Assembly: GCA_021828425.1 (NCBI GenBank)
Contig: JAKARN010000082.1
Coordinates: forward strand, 1-6,538
Length of the DNA stretch: 6,538 nucleotides
Source of the DNA: Pseudomonadota bacterium
GTDB taxonomy: Bacteria; Pseudomonadota; Gammaproteobacteria; JAKAQQ01
Direction: 5' to 3'
The translations under genes and the position numbers were made by a program. The notes under the pieces were generated by a model. That model was given only the letters and a program-made list of their open reading frames with translations. It ran no database searches and was not told where the DNA came from. This document shows, in pieces, positions 1-6,475 of this stretch; positions within the stretch are counted from its first letter, which is position 1; each line of letters begins with the position of its first letter.

Positions 1-1
1 C

Positions 2-607
2 GACAAACCCCACCGCCTCAAGCCCATCGACATCTACACTCACTGGTACAGCGCCACAAAGCTGGCGTCCCTCTCGGCCTTGGAGAAGGTCTACAACTGG
101 GTTGTGGCCCGACCCATCACCCCGATCTACGTGGCCGAGTATGCGAAGATCGCCAACAATTTCTTCACGATTCGCATTGCACGACAGGGACACGGCTTTT
201 GGATCGGCGGGGCCCGGGCGTTACGCGAGTTGCGCATGCCCAAGGAGCTCGGCTACCCCGATCTGAGGCAGAGCGAGGGCATAGCCGGATACGATGCCTC
301 TCCCAACGGACGTTGGTATGTGCACACGGACGGGCAGGACTCGGTCTACCTTGCTTTGCAGCCAAGACCTCCGAAGCGTCCCTACATCGTCAGTGCCAAC
401 GCGGCGATTGCGGACTATCGAGAGAATGCCTTGGGCTTCGCGGCACGGCTGGACGGTACAGTCCCGGTCCGTGCACGGGTGGCCAACGTTCAGGATTGCC
501 GAATCTTCCTCGACGGCAAGCCCGTCTCCCTGGCCCGCACTGGTCAACTGCGGAGCACCGCCCTGCATGTTCGACTTCAAGCCCGCTGTGTCTCGTCGCG
601 CTTCTGA
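2..607 (+). CDS. pelA: PelA, C-terminal part (Pel polysaccharide deacetylase/hydrolase), 5' truncated by window edge
   Basis: The reading frame is open from base 2 to the TGA at 605-607, giving the last 201 residues of a longer protein; the true start lies upstream of the window. Pseudomonas PelA is about 950 residues, with a glycoside hydrolase domain, a CE4-like deacetylase domain and a C-terminal beta-sandwich, and acts in the periplasm to deacetylate and trim Pel. The piece here fits the end of the deacetylase barrel (residues 1-50 of the fragment, with the DIYTHWYSATK stretch and the following helix ending in a Tyr-Asn-Trp) and then a beta-rich domain (about 55-201). The call rests on remembered resemblance to PelA C-termini and, strongly, on the pelB-pelC-pelD genes that follow. 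No catalytic residue can be assigned because the catalytic regions are mostly outside the window. Its last 41 bases overlap the next gene in another frame. A TTG at 80 is an internal codon, not a start. Confidence 0.86.
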   Translation, partial: DKPHRLKPIDIYTHWYSATKLASLSALEKVYNWVVARPITPIYVAEYAKIANNFFTIRIARQGHGFWIGGARALRELRMPKELGYPDLRQSEGIAGYDASPNGRWYVHTDGQDSVYLALQPRPPKRPYIVSANAAIADYRENALGFAARLDGTVPVRARVANVQDCRIFLDGKPVSLARTGQLRSTALHVRLQARCVSSRF

Positions 608-1424
608 GACGCGGACGCGTCTCTTCCGCCCCACGAGCCTGATCTTGTTTGCTTTGCTGGTCTTCGTGGGAGCCTTGGCCGTGACTTGGCAGTACGGTTG
701 GCCAAACTTCCGAACTTTCAGCGATTCGTTCGGGGAAGCTCGGGCGCAACTGCAGAGTGCCGCCTTGATGATGCGGGGGGGGCAATACAGGGACGCTCAG
801 AAGCTGATTGCCCCGATCCTGGCGAACCCGGGGAATCCCCTCTACCGTTCGGCTCGCTGGATGAGGTGGCAGATCGCGCAGGCACAAACCCTGGCCATCC
901 CTCCCCAATCGCCCCGGCGTCGTCGAGCGGAAGCCGGGACGCTTCCAATACTGGACGGCATGCTCAAGCTCGGCGGCTGGACGCCGGAGCAGTGGCGGGC
1001 GTTGGCCCAAGGGGCTTCTGCCGTAGGGGCCTATGGGCTCAGCGCAAGGTTTTGGGAACAGGCAGCCCTGGCCGATCCGGCGTTGTCGTGGCAGGATCGT
1101 CGGGAGGCGGCCTTGGCTTTGGCCGCGAAAGGCGATCCCGCCGCCGCGGCTCAGATTCTCCTGGATCTGGCGGCGGAGACACGGAATCCGTCTTGGCAGG
1201 AAGCCCTCCTGTTCCAGGGAGCGAAGTGGTTGGAGGGTGGGCTCGGTTCCGTTGTCGCGTTGGCCCGGTGCCGGGCGCTTCTCGCACGAGCACCAAGACT
1301 CTGGCAGGATCGTCAAGTCGTGATGTTCATGGCTCGCCTAGCTCTGGCGGCCGATCGACCCGATCTGGCGGCGCGATGGCTTTATCGGGAATTACGGCAG
1401 CGTGGCACGCCGAGGCCATCGTGA
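567..1424 (+). CDS. PelB N-terminal half as a separate gene: inner-membrane-anchored periplasmic TPR protein
   Basis: This 285-residue protein starts at ATG 567 (GGAG at 552-555, 11-base spacing; a GTG at 588 is a possible alternative) and ends at TGA 1422-1424. Residues 1-23 are rich in Arg/Lys, residues about 24-40 form one hydrophobic membrane segment, and the rest should be periplasmic by the positive-inside rule. From about residue 57 onward it is alpha-helical with TPR-like pairs, clearest at 147-171, 181-203 and 250-275. A Trp-Gln-Asp-Arg motif recurs at 175-178 and 246-249, 71 residues apart, about two TPR units. In Pseudomonas, PelB is one chain of about 1190 residues with an N-terminal membrane anchor, 19 TPRs and a porin; this gene matches only the anchor and first TPRs. 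It overlaps pelA by 41 bases and the porin gene by 4. I infer that it scaffolds PelA or the other PelB chain. An additional PelE-like TPR protein is a less likely reading, since pelE is expected downstream. Confidence 0.78.
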   Translation: MFDFKPAVSRRASETRTRLFRPTSLILFALLVFVGALAVTWQYGWPNFRTFSDSFGEARAQLQSAALMMRGGQYRDAQKLIAPILANPGNPLYRSARWMRWQIAQAQTLAIPPQSPRRRRAEAGTLPILDGMLKLGGWTPEQWRALAQGASAVGAYGLSARFWEQAALADPALSWQDRREAALALAAKGDPAAAAQILLDLAAETRNPSWQEALLFQGAKWLEGGLGSVVALARCRALLARAPRLWQDRQVVMFMARLALAADRPDLAARWLYRELRQRGTPRPS

Positions 1425-1477
1425 AACGCAAGGTTGTTTTGTTTTGCTGCCTTCTGATCCCGCTTGCGGCACAAGCC
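1421..1477 (+). other. Signal peptide (Sec, type I) of the PelB porin chain
   Basis: Codons 1-19 encode a basic n-region (Lys2-Arg3-Lys4), a hydrophobic core of about 11 residues including Cys9-Cys10, and an Ala17-Gln18-Ala19 cleavage motif. No lipobox cysteine follows at the cleavage point; Cys23 is preceded by Arg-Pro-Ile, which does not fit signal peptidase II. This segment decides the GTG start and shows that the chain enters the periplasm independently of the upstream TPR protein. Confidence 0.85.
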
Positions 1478-4400
1478 CGTCCGATCTGTGTGCCGCGGGA
1501 TTGGTGGACCGCTCCGGGCAGCCTGGCTTCCGACGATGCACAATGGCGAGCCCAATACCTGCGGCGGAAGGAGAACGCCGACGCCTACGCGGCCGCCTTG
1601 CTGCAACACCAGAAGACCGGCCAGGGCATGAGCTACCTGAATCAGGGCGGTGTTTCGCCTTCTTGGTATATCGCTCCCTTGGTCGTGCAGCCCTTTCCCG
1701 GCCGGTATTCGGCCAAGCTCTACGATTTTGCTTACAGCGTCTTCCTGCAGAGTCACCGGTTGCAAGACGCGTATCGGCTGGCCTACTCCGCGGTCTTGCA
1801 ACGTCCGAACGATCGACGTTGGCGCCGGCGTCTCATCCGGGTCTCTCTCTGGTTGGGGCAACGAGAGCAGGTGCTGACTCAGTGGTTCTGGCTCGCCCAA
1901 CACGGCGACGCGGCCGCCATCCGGAAAGCCGTGACCTTGGCCCTGAGCCTGTCTCGCCCGGATTTGGTGGTCCAACTCCTCAGCCCCGGGGCCCGGACTG
2001 CCACCCTCAGCGACGCCGAATGGAAATCCCTGATTTTTGCCTACGGGTCGTTGGGGGAACCGAGCAAAGCCCTGGCCGATGTCGATGAGGCCTTGCGGCG
2101 CGGTGGACCACGTCGCTACCTTTTGGAGCAAAAGACCTACCTCAGCTACGAGCTGGGTCGGATCAATCAAAGTCTGGCCGCCTTGCAGCGTCGCGCGCGA
2201 TTGTACGGCTCGACGCCTCATATCGCCTTGGTGGAAGCGCGGCTTCTGTCGATGCAGGGGCACTACCGCCTCGCCTTTGAAGCCTTGGAAAGGGTCCGCT
2301 CGTTGGTCAATCTCAACGATGTTCCCTTTTGGAAGCTGTACGCCGTGATCGCCTGGAAAATATACAACAACCCGGCTGCTTTGTCGGCGGAAAAGACTCT
2401 GTACTTGTTGGGCGCAACCAGTCAGTACGATATGCAGCGCTTGGTCCTCCTGAATGGAAAGAGGAATGCAAGAGCAGCGATGTACATCGCCAAGGAGGGA
2501 TGGCAGCACTATCGTCTTCCTCTCTTTTATTTCGAAGCGCTCTATTACGCGGGTGTTATACAAAATTGGCGGCAATTGGGAGACCTTCTGCGGCAGGTTT
2601 CCGTTCATGATGTCGACAACATCCGTCATTACCCCGCCTATTGGATGGCCGTGGGACAATGGGCCGACGCTCAAGGCGATTACGGTCTGGCCGCTCGGGC
2701 GTACGCCCGGGTGCTCCAACTCAATCCCGGAGATGAGGTGGCCGAGAGCAACCTCATGTGGATGTTGATCGACCATTATCAGAGACGCACCCTGCGTGCT
2801 CTCTTGGTTGACGACGCTCTCCACCCCCCGCCAGGATTGCACGATGTGGTTGTCGATGCTTTGGAGCGTATTGGGCGGAATCGTGCGGCGCTTGACCTGA
2901 GCCTCAGTGAGGGGTCGAGAGGACACAACACCTCCGTGTCCGACCTGCTCAATCAAGCGGGTCTTTGGGCGGCGAATGGAGATCCGGGGCTGGCCTGGTC
3001 GCAGCGTTGGCAGGCGGCGTGGCTCAGTCTGCGTCGGCTGGACCAACAGTGGGAGAACCACGGCGGGAAGCGGAAGGTTTACACGGTTCGGCGCGCGTCC
3101 GGATCTGTCAGTGCACGGGTGACCGAGGGGGGTGCCCAGTGCTATGTCCCGGAAGATCCGGTGTCACGATCCGTCGTCGATCCGACGACTCCGGAAGACA
3201 CCGTCTCGTCACGCAACCGGAGCTCCGGCGAAGATGTCGGCGGTGGTTCGGGTGTCGTGGCCCGCTCCCACGCCGCGTCCGGGAAGACATTGGTTGTCTC
3301 TCGCCATCCCCTGCATGCCCTGGCCGTCAGCCTTTCTTCGTTACCGAGTGTCGGGAATACCACTCTTCGTGTGCTTTCGGCCGCAGCCCGGCGCGGCGAC
3401 TACCTGCCCGCCATTTCATGGGCCATGGCGCAGGGGGATTGGGAATTGGCCCAGTTCCTCATCGAAACCAACCCCCGACCCGACCCGGCCTGGGCCAAGC
3501 TGAGTCTGGCTCTGCACCGTCCCGACAACGCCGAGTTGGAACGGCTTTTGCAGCATCCCGAGCGGTTGCAGATTCGCGGTCGCGTGCGGGCCCAGATGGA
3601 TCTGGGCCACTATGACGAGGCGCGTACCGATGCCTTGGCCGAGATGGGCATGAATCCCAACGATCGGCGTCTGCGTCGGGAATATGTACGGGCTGTGCGC
3701 CGGAGTGCCAGCTATTTGGATCTCTCGGGGATCTGGTTGCATTTCAACGGCCTGACGTTGTTGGGTCCACGGCTGCGCGGCCGCTTGGCTTTTGGGAATG
3801 ACTGGGGGCTTCTCTTTGGAGTCGATGATCTGCACCAATCGGTGACGAGCTCCTCACAGTTGTTGGCCGTGCCGGTCTGGAGTCGACGCGAAGCCGTGGG
3901 CTTCTACTGGCAACACCCACGCTGGACGGTCCAGGTCTTGCTCGGCGAATATCAGGGGGTGCGGAACAACCCGACCTTGGGCGTGAAGGCTTACTGGCAG
4001 GTGTCCGACACCAGCGGGCTCACGGCCACTTGGCAGTACCACGATCGTAGCTTGAGCAGTCTGGAGAGCCCGGCTCTGACGGTGGCGGGCATGGTCAACA
4101 AGTTTCAAGTACAGTGGACGGACCAGGTGGGATCCTGGGTGGGTGATGCGGGAGCCGGTTGGCGGCAATATCAAGGCCAGGACGGTGTTGATCTCGGCTC
4201 TGGGCTTGTTGGTGAGTTGTCGCTGTTTTGGCGCCACAGTCTGGGGCCTTGGAAACTGCAGGTCGGTCCTTTCATCGATTACTATGGGATGCAACGTAAT
4301 AGACGGCTCGTGGGCGTTGTGGCGCAAAGTTTGGTCCCCGGTGCACGCAACATTGATACGGTGCTACCTGGGACCAACAGCGATATCGGCATGCGCCTGC

Positions 4401-4627
4401 AATGGGGCCGTTGGACGCGTGCCCTCCACAGCAACTGGACACCCTACGTAGCGGTTCTCCTCTATGAGAATACCCGTTTTGGGCTCCAATACCAGCTCGA
4501 TACCGGCCTCAGTACGCCGGTCTTTGGCCCCGACCGTCTACGCATCGGTTTTTCCCAAGGTCAGGCAAACAGTGGCCTGGCCGTCAATCAACAGATTTTC
4601 AAGATGGGATACCGCTTTTATTTTTGA
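1421..4627 (+). CDS. pelB: PelB C-terminal half: TPR superhelix plus outer-membrane beta-barrel porin for Pel export
   Basis: The 1068-residue protein begins at GTG 1421, which shares bases with the TGA of the preceding gene, and has GAGG at 1412-1415 five bases upstream. Residues 1-19 form a signal peptide (Lys-Arg-Lys, hydrophobic core, Ala-Gln-Ala cleavage site before Arg20). Residues about 90-545 are helical TPR-like repeats; the best is at 407-445, with the usual small and aromatic residues ending in LNPGDE. Residues about 555-622 are a Ser/Gly/Asp-rich linker, followed by more helical repeats to about 760. Residues 764-1068 alternate polar and hydrophobic residues with many Trp/Tyr and end in GYRFYF, the C-terminal aromatic signature of outer-membrane barrels; about 305 residues matches the 16-strand porin of Pseudomonas PelB. 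The role is export of Pel across the outer membrane, with the TPRs binding PelA. The frame is open upstream to a TTG at 686, but that extension overlaps the whole previous gene, lacks TPR character and would bury the signal peptide, so I reject it. Confidence 0.87.
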   Translation: MKRKVVLFCCLLIPLAAQARPICVPRDWWTAPGSLASDDAQWRAQYLRRKENADAYAAALLQHQKTGQGMSYLNQGGVSPSWYIAPLVVQPFPGRYSAKLYDFAYSVFLQSHRLQDAYRLAYSAVLQRPNDRRWRRRLIRVSLWLGQREQVLTQWFWLAQHGDAAAIRKAVTLALSLSRPDLVVQLLSPGARTATLSDAEWKSLIFAYGSLGEPSKALADVDEALRRGGPRRYLLEQKTYLSYELGRINQSLAALQRRARLYGSTPHIALVEARLLSMQGHYRLAFEALERVRSLVNLNDVPFWKLYAVIAWKIYNNPAALSAEKTLYLLGATSQYDMQRLVLLNGKRNARAAMYIAKEGWQHYRLPLFYFEALYYAGVIQNWRQLGDLLRQVSVHDVDNIRHYPAYWMAVGQWADAQGDYGLAARAYARVLQLNPGDEVAESNLMWMLIDHYQRRTLRALLVDDALHPPPGLHDVVVDALERIGRNRAALDLSLSEGSRGHNTSVSDLLNQAGLWAANGDPGLAWSQRWQAAWLSLRRLDQQWENHGGKRKVYTVRRASGSVSARVTEGGAQCYVPEDPVSRSVVDPTTPEDTVSSRNRSSGEDVGGGSGVVARSHAASGKTLVVSRHPLHALAVSLSSLPSVGNTTLRVLSAAARRGDYLPAISWAMAQGDWELAQFLIETNPRPDPAWAKLSLALHRPDNAELERLLQHPERLQIRGRVRAQMDLGHYDEARTDALAEMGMNPNDRRLRREYVRAVRRSASYLDLSGIWLHFNGLTLLGPRLRGRLAFGNDWGLLFGVDDLHQSVTSSSQLLAVPVWSRREAVGFYWQHPRWTVQVLLGEYQGVRNNPTLGVKAYWQVSDTSGLTATWQYHDRSLSSLESPALTVAGMVNKFQVQWTDQVGSWVGDAGAGWRQYQGQDGVDLGSGLVGELSLFWRHSLGPWKLQVGPFIDYYGMQRNRRLVGVVAQSLVPGARNIDTVLPGTNSDIGMRLQWGRWTRALHSNWTPYVAVLLYENTRFGLQYQLDTGLSTPVFGPDRLRIGFSQGQANSGLAVNQQIFKMGYRFYF
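3083..3286 (+). other. Ser/Gly/Asp-rich linker inside the PelB TPR region
   Basis: Codons for residues about 555-622 of the porin chain break the helical repeat pattern. They are rich in Ser, Gly, Asp, Thr and Pro and include Cys574. I read the other two forward frames over this stretch and neither gives a better helical or TPR-like continuation, so a compensated double frameshift is not needed to explain it. The segment is probably disordered; its function is unknown. Confidence 0.6.
3710..4624 (+). other. Beta-barrel porin domain of PelB
   Basis: The encoded residues 764-1068 switch abruptly from helical repeats to amphipathic strands with frequent Trp and Tyr girdle residues and short polar turns, and end in Phe, the recognition feature for barrel assembly by the Bam complex. 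The segment has no cysteine. Its length agrees with a 16-stranded barrel as known for Pseudomonas PelB; the strand count here is inferred, not modelled. Confidence 0.8.
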
Positions 4628-4640
4628 TTTTCTAAACAGT

Positions 4641-4646
4641 GAGGAG
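4641..4646 (+). promoter_or_regulatory. Strong Shine-Dalgarno of pelC
   Basis: GAGGAG stands six bases before ATG 4653, in the only true intergenic gap of the window (25 bases, AT-rich at its 5' side). It fixes the pelC start and is the best ribosome binding site seen here; the other junctions have shorter or no complementary motifs. Confidence 0.8.
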
Positions 4647-4652
4647 TGAACG

Positions 4653-5189
4653 ATGAGATGGCGATATGTGCTTGTGACTTTGGGCCTGACGGCACTGCTT
4701 TCGGGTTGTGCGGGTATGGATCTACACACGGCGAAGCCGCTGCCCAAGACACGGGATGTGATCTGGGCGGTACTTCCCTTCATCAACAACACCGGAACGC
4801 CCATGGCCAATGCCCGGGCCGCCACTCTGGCTGCCGGAATCCTGCAGAGTGACGATCAGCGCGTGGTCGGCAATCTTCCCATCAGTACCCGCACTCAGGT
4901 CCTGTTTGGCGGGAACTGGAAAACGGAGTACGCCAAGGCGTTGGCGTCTGCCCGTCGCCACGGTGCCCGCTATGCCTTGACGGGAAGCGTGGATGAATGG
5001 ACATACCGTGCCGGCATCAACGCCGAGCCGGAAGTGGCCATAACCCTCTGGGTGGTGAATGTGGCCAACGGTCGTGTGGTGTGGAGCGGCGTGGGTAGCG
5101 CCCACGGCGGTAGCCTAGGGTCCAGGGGGACGGGAGGTGTGGCTCAGCGTTTGATTCAGCGGCTCCTGGATCACGTCTTGGCGCGTTGA
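4653..5189 (+). CDS. pelC: PelC, outer-membrane lipoprotein of the Pel export channel
   Basis: The 178-residue protein has a type II signal peptide with lipobox Leu16-Ser17-Gly18-Cys19 (the Cys codon is at 4707-4709). The residue after Cys is Ala, not Asp, so sorting to the outer membrane is expected. The mature part has the PelC/CsgG-like pattern: a strand with WAVLPFINNTGTP at 38-50, then a helix with an Ala-rich face, a central helix at 90-104, the segment RYALTGSVDEW at 106-116, two strands around EVAITLWVVNV and RVVWSGVG, and a final helix from about 162. Pseudomonas PelC (172 residues) forms a dodecameric ring on the periplasmic side of the PelB barrel and funnels the cationic polymer. 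Length, lipobox and gene position all agree. It follows pelB after 25 bases and its stop overlaps or abuts the pelD start. Confidence 0.9.
   Translation: MRWRYVLVTLGLTALLSGCAGMDLHTAKPLPKTRDVIWAVLPFINNTGTPMANARAATLAAGILQSDDQRVVGNLPISTRTQVLFGGNWKTEYAKALASARRHGARYALTGSVDEWTYRAGINAEPEVAITLWVVNVANGRVVWSGVGSAHGGSLGSRGTGGVAQRLIQRLLDHVLAR
4698..4709 (+). other. Lipobox of PelC
   Basis: The four codons encode Leu-Ser-Gly-Cys directly after a hydrophobic stretch with an Arg-containing n-region. This is a standard signal peptidase II site; Cys19 would be the lipid-modified first residue of mature PelC. Confidence 0.88.
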
Positions 5190-5191
5190 GC

Positions 5192-6475
5192 ATGCGTCTC
5201 TTGACGGCGATCCCGCGACGCAGGGAGGGCTGGTTGGAAGCAATCTTGCTTCCGGCCGTGGCCCTCCTGATCACCCATTTTCTGGTTCCGTGGGATCCGC
5301 TACTGCTGCACCAGCCTTTCCCTTGGCTGGTGCTCGTTCCTTTGCTCATCGCACTGCGTTACGAGTTCTTGCCGGGAGCTCTGGCTACATTGGTTCTCAC
5401 CACCGCTTCTTGGTGGCATCCTTATCCGACGGACGTCCTCCTTCCCGCCGCTGCCGGCACCCTCTTGGTGACCCTCATCGGTGCCGAGTACGCCTCCGCC
5501 TGGAGACGCCAAGAAACCCGACGCGCCTTGCAGGAAGAGATCACCACCACCCGCCTACGCCAGCTGGCAGACGACCTTTATGTCACGCGCACCTCCCTTG
5601 ATCGTCTGGAGCAGAGTCTCTTGTACCAACCGGTTTCGGTGCGGAGCGCCTTGCGGGAATTGCGGGACGACCTGCGCCGGCGGCAAGGCGTGCTGGACCC
5701 ACCGCTGTTGAGAAAGATCCTTTACTTTCTCAATCAGTTGGTCGGGGTCCAAGTCGCCGCTTGGTTCTCGTGGGAGGCCAAGGAGCCCCGGCCTCGCCAG
5801 CTGGCTGCGTTGGGACGTGTGTCGGAGTGGGACGGGGGCGATCCGGTGGCCCGTGCCGCGCTGTCCGAAGGTCGTAGTCAGCAGCTGATGGACCTGAAAC
5901 TGGAACGCCTCCACCATTACTTGAGCGTGCATGTGCACGGAGAGGAGGGGCACAGTCGAGATCTGCTTTGCATCGAGGATATGAGCTTTTTCGCCATCAA
6001 TCGCGAGAGCATGAAGATCATTGAAGTCTTTTTTCAATATCTTTGCCGTTATCGGAACGCGTGTATTCGTGCACGGGAGCTTTTGTCTCGCTGGCCGGAC
6101 TGTCCGGTCGATTTCGCTTCCGATCTCCTGCAACTGCAAAGCTTGGCAACAATCGCACCGGAAGTCGGTATCTGTCAGCGCTATCTGTTTCACACCGGTT
6201 GGGAGGCCCGGGAAATCGTCCGTTGGATTGAAAACCTGCGCCGAGATCTGGATATGATTTGGATCCATGAGGAAGGGGAATATTTGTCGGCGCTCATCTT
6301 GCTTCCCTTTGCCGGGCCTGTCGCTGCTGAAGGGCAAAGGACCAGGGTGGAGGTGGAAATGCAGAAGCACTGCGCGAATCACTGGGAAGCCGCCTTTGTA
6401 CGTGCGGATTTCCTGCCGGTCGATACCCGCCCTGCCGCAGAGCAGATCGCTCATTGGCTGGAGTGGCGTTTGTGA
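5192..6475 (+). CDS. pelD: PelD, membrane c-di-GMP receptor with GAF and degenerate GGDEF domains
   Basis: The protein has 427 residues from ATG 5192. A TTG at 5186 in the same frame overlaps the pelC stop and would add two residues; neither start has a clear ribosome binding site, so coupling to pelC translation is likely. Four membrane segments are visible at about 16-33, 43-57, 59-74 and 81-99, followed by a charged coiled-coil-like stretch at about 103-140, the PelD-like segment LLYQPVSVRSALRELR at 143-158 leading into a GAF domain (to about 286), and a degenerate GGDEF domain (about 300-427). The latter keeps an RxxD inhibitory site (Arg351-Asp-Leu-Asp354), and exactly five residues later the cyclase signature position reads EEGEY (360-364), so cyclase activity is not expected. 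Arg383 and Arg385 are candidates for the second c-di-GMP-contacting Arg of Pseudomonas PelD (R402). Pseudomonas PelD is 455 residues and activates Pel synthesis at the inner membrane with PelE, PelF and PelG. Confidence 0.92.
   Translation: MRLLTAIPRRREGWLEAILLPAVALLITHFLVPWDPLLLHQPFPWLVLVPLLIALRYEFLPGALATLVLTTASWWHPYPTDVLLPAAAGTLLVTLIGAEYASAWRRQETRRALQEEITTTRLRQLADDLYVTRTSLDRLEQSLLYQPVSVRSALRELRDDLRRRQGVLDPPLLRKILYFLNQLVGVQVAAWFSWEAKEPRPRQLAALGRVSEWDGGDPVARAALSEGRSQQLMDLKLERLHHYLSVHVHGEEGHSRDLLCIEDMSFFAINRESMKIIEVFFQYLCRYRNACIRARELLSRWPDCPVDFASDLLQLQSLATIAPEVGICQRYLFHTGWEAREIVRWIENLRRDLDMIWIHEEGEYLSALILLPFAGPVAAEGQRTRVEVEMQKHCANHWEAAFVRADFLPVDTRPAAEQIAHWLEWRL
6242..6253 (+). other. RxxD c-di-GMP binding site (I-site) of PelD
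   Basis: The codons CGA-GAT-CTG-GAT encode Arg-Asp-Leu-Asp. They lie five codons upstream of the position where active diguanylate cyclases have GGDEF, the canonical spacing of an I-site. In Pseudomonas PelD the corresponding Arg and Asp contact a c-di-GMP dimer. Conservation here supports c-di-GMP control of this operon's product. Confidence 0.8.

Noticed and set aside
294..566. 5' extension of the PelB N-terminal gene to an ATG at 294
   Set aside because: It would overlap pelA by more than 300 bases, and its translation has no hydrophobic or repeat character; ATG 567 directly before the basic region and membrane segment, with GGAG upstream, is a better start.
390..1316. Antisense open frame (308 codons) opposite pelA end and the PelB N-terminal gene
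   Set aside because: Low-complexity Arg/Pro/Gly-rich translation with no recognisable start context or domain; a shadow of the genes on the + strand.
1360..1424. Programmed -1 frameshift joining the two pelB genes
   Set aside because: The geometry would allow it, but I find no slippery heptamer before the TGA and the downstream part begins with a complete signal peptide and its own ribosome binding site.
1382..3061. Long antisense open frame (559 codons) across the pelB genes
   Set aside because: It lies opposite well-supported TPR coding sequence, its translation is Gln/Gly/Pro/Arg-rich without domains or hydrophobic pattern, and long antisense openings are common in GC-rich genes with strong codon bias.
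2965..3615. Forward frame with 216 codons within pelB, considered as evidence of a frameshift around the linker
   Set aside because: Its translation is Arg/Gly/Cys-rich and not TPR-like, and the pelB frame continues with good helical repeats on both sides, so no shift is needed.
5555..6454. Antisense open frame (299 codons) opposite pelD
   Set aside because: The + strand protein is a clear PelD over the same stretch; the antisense product shows no motif.
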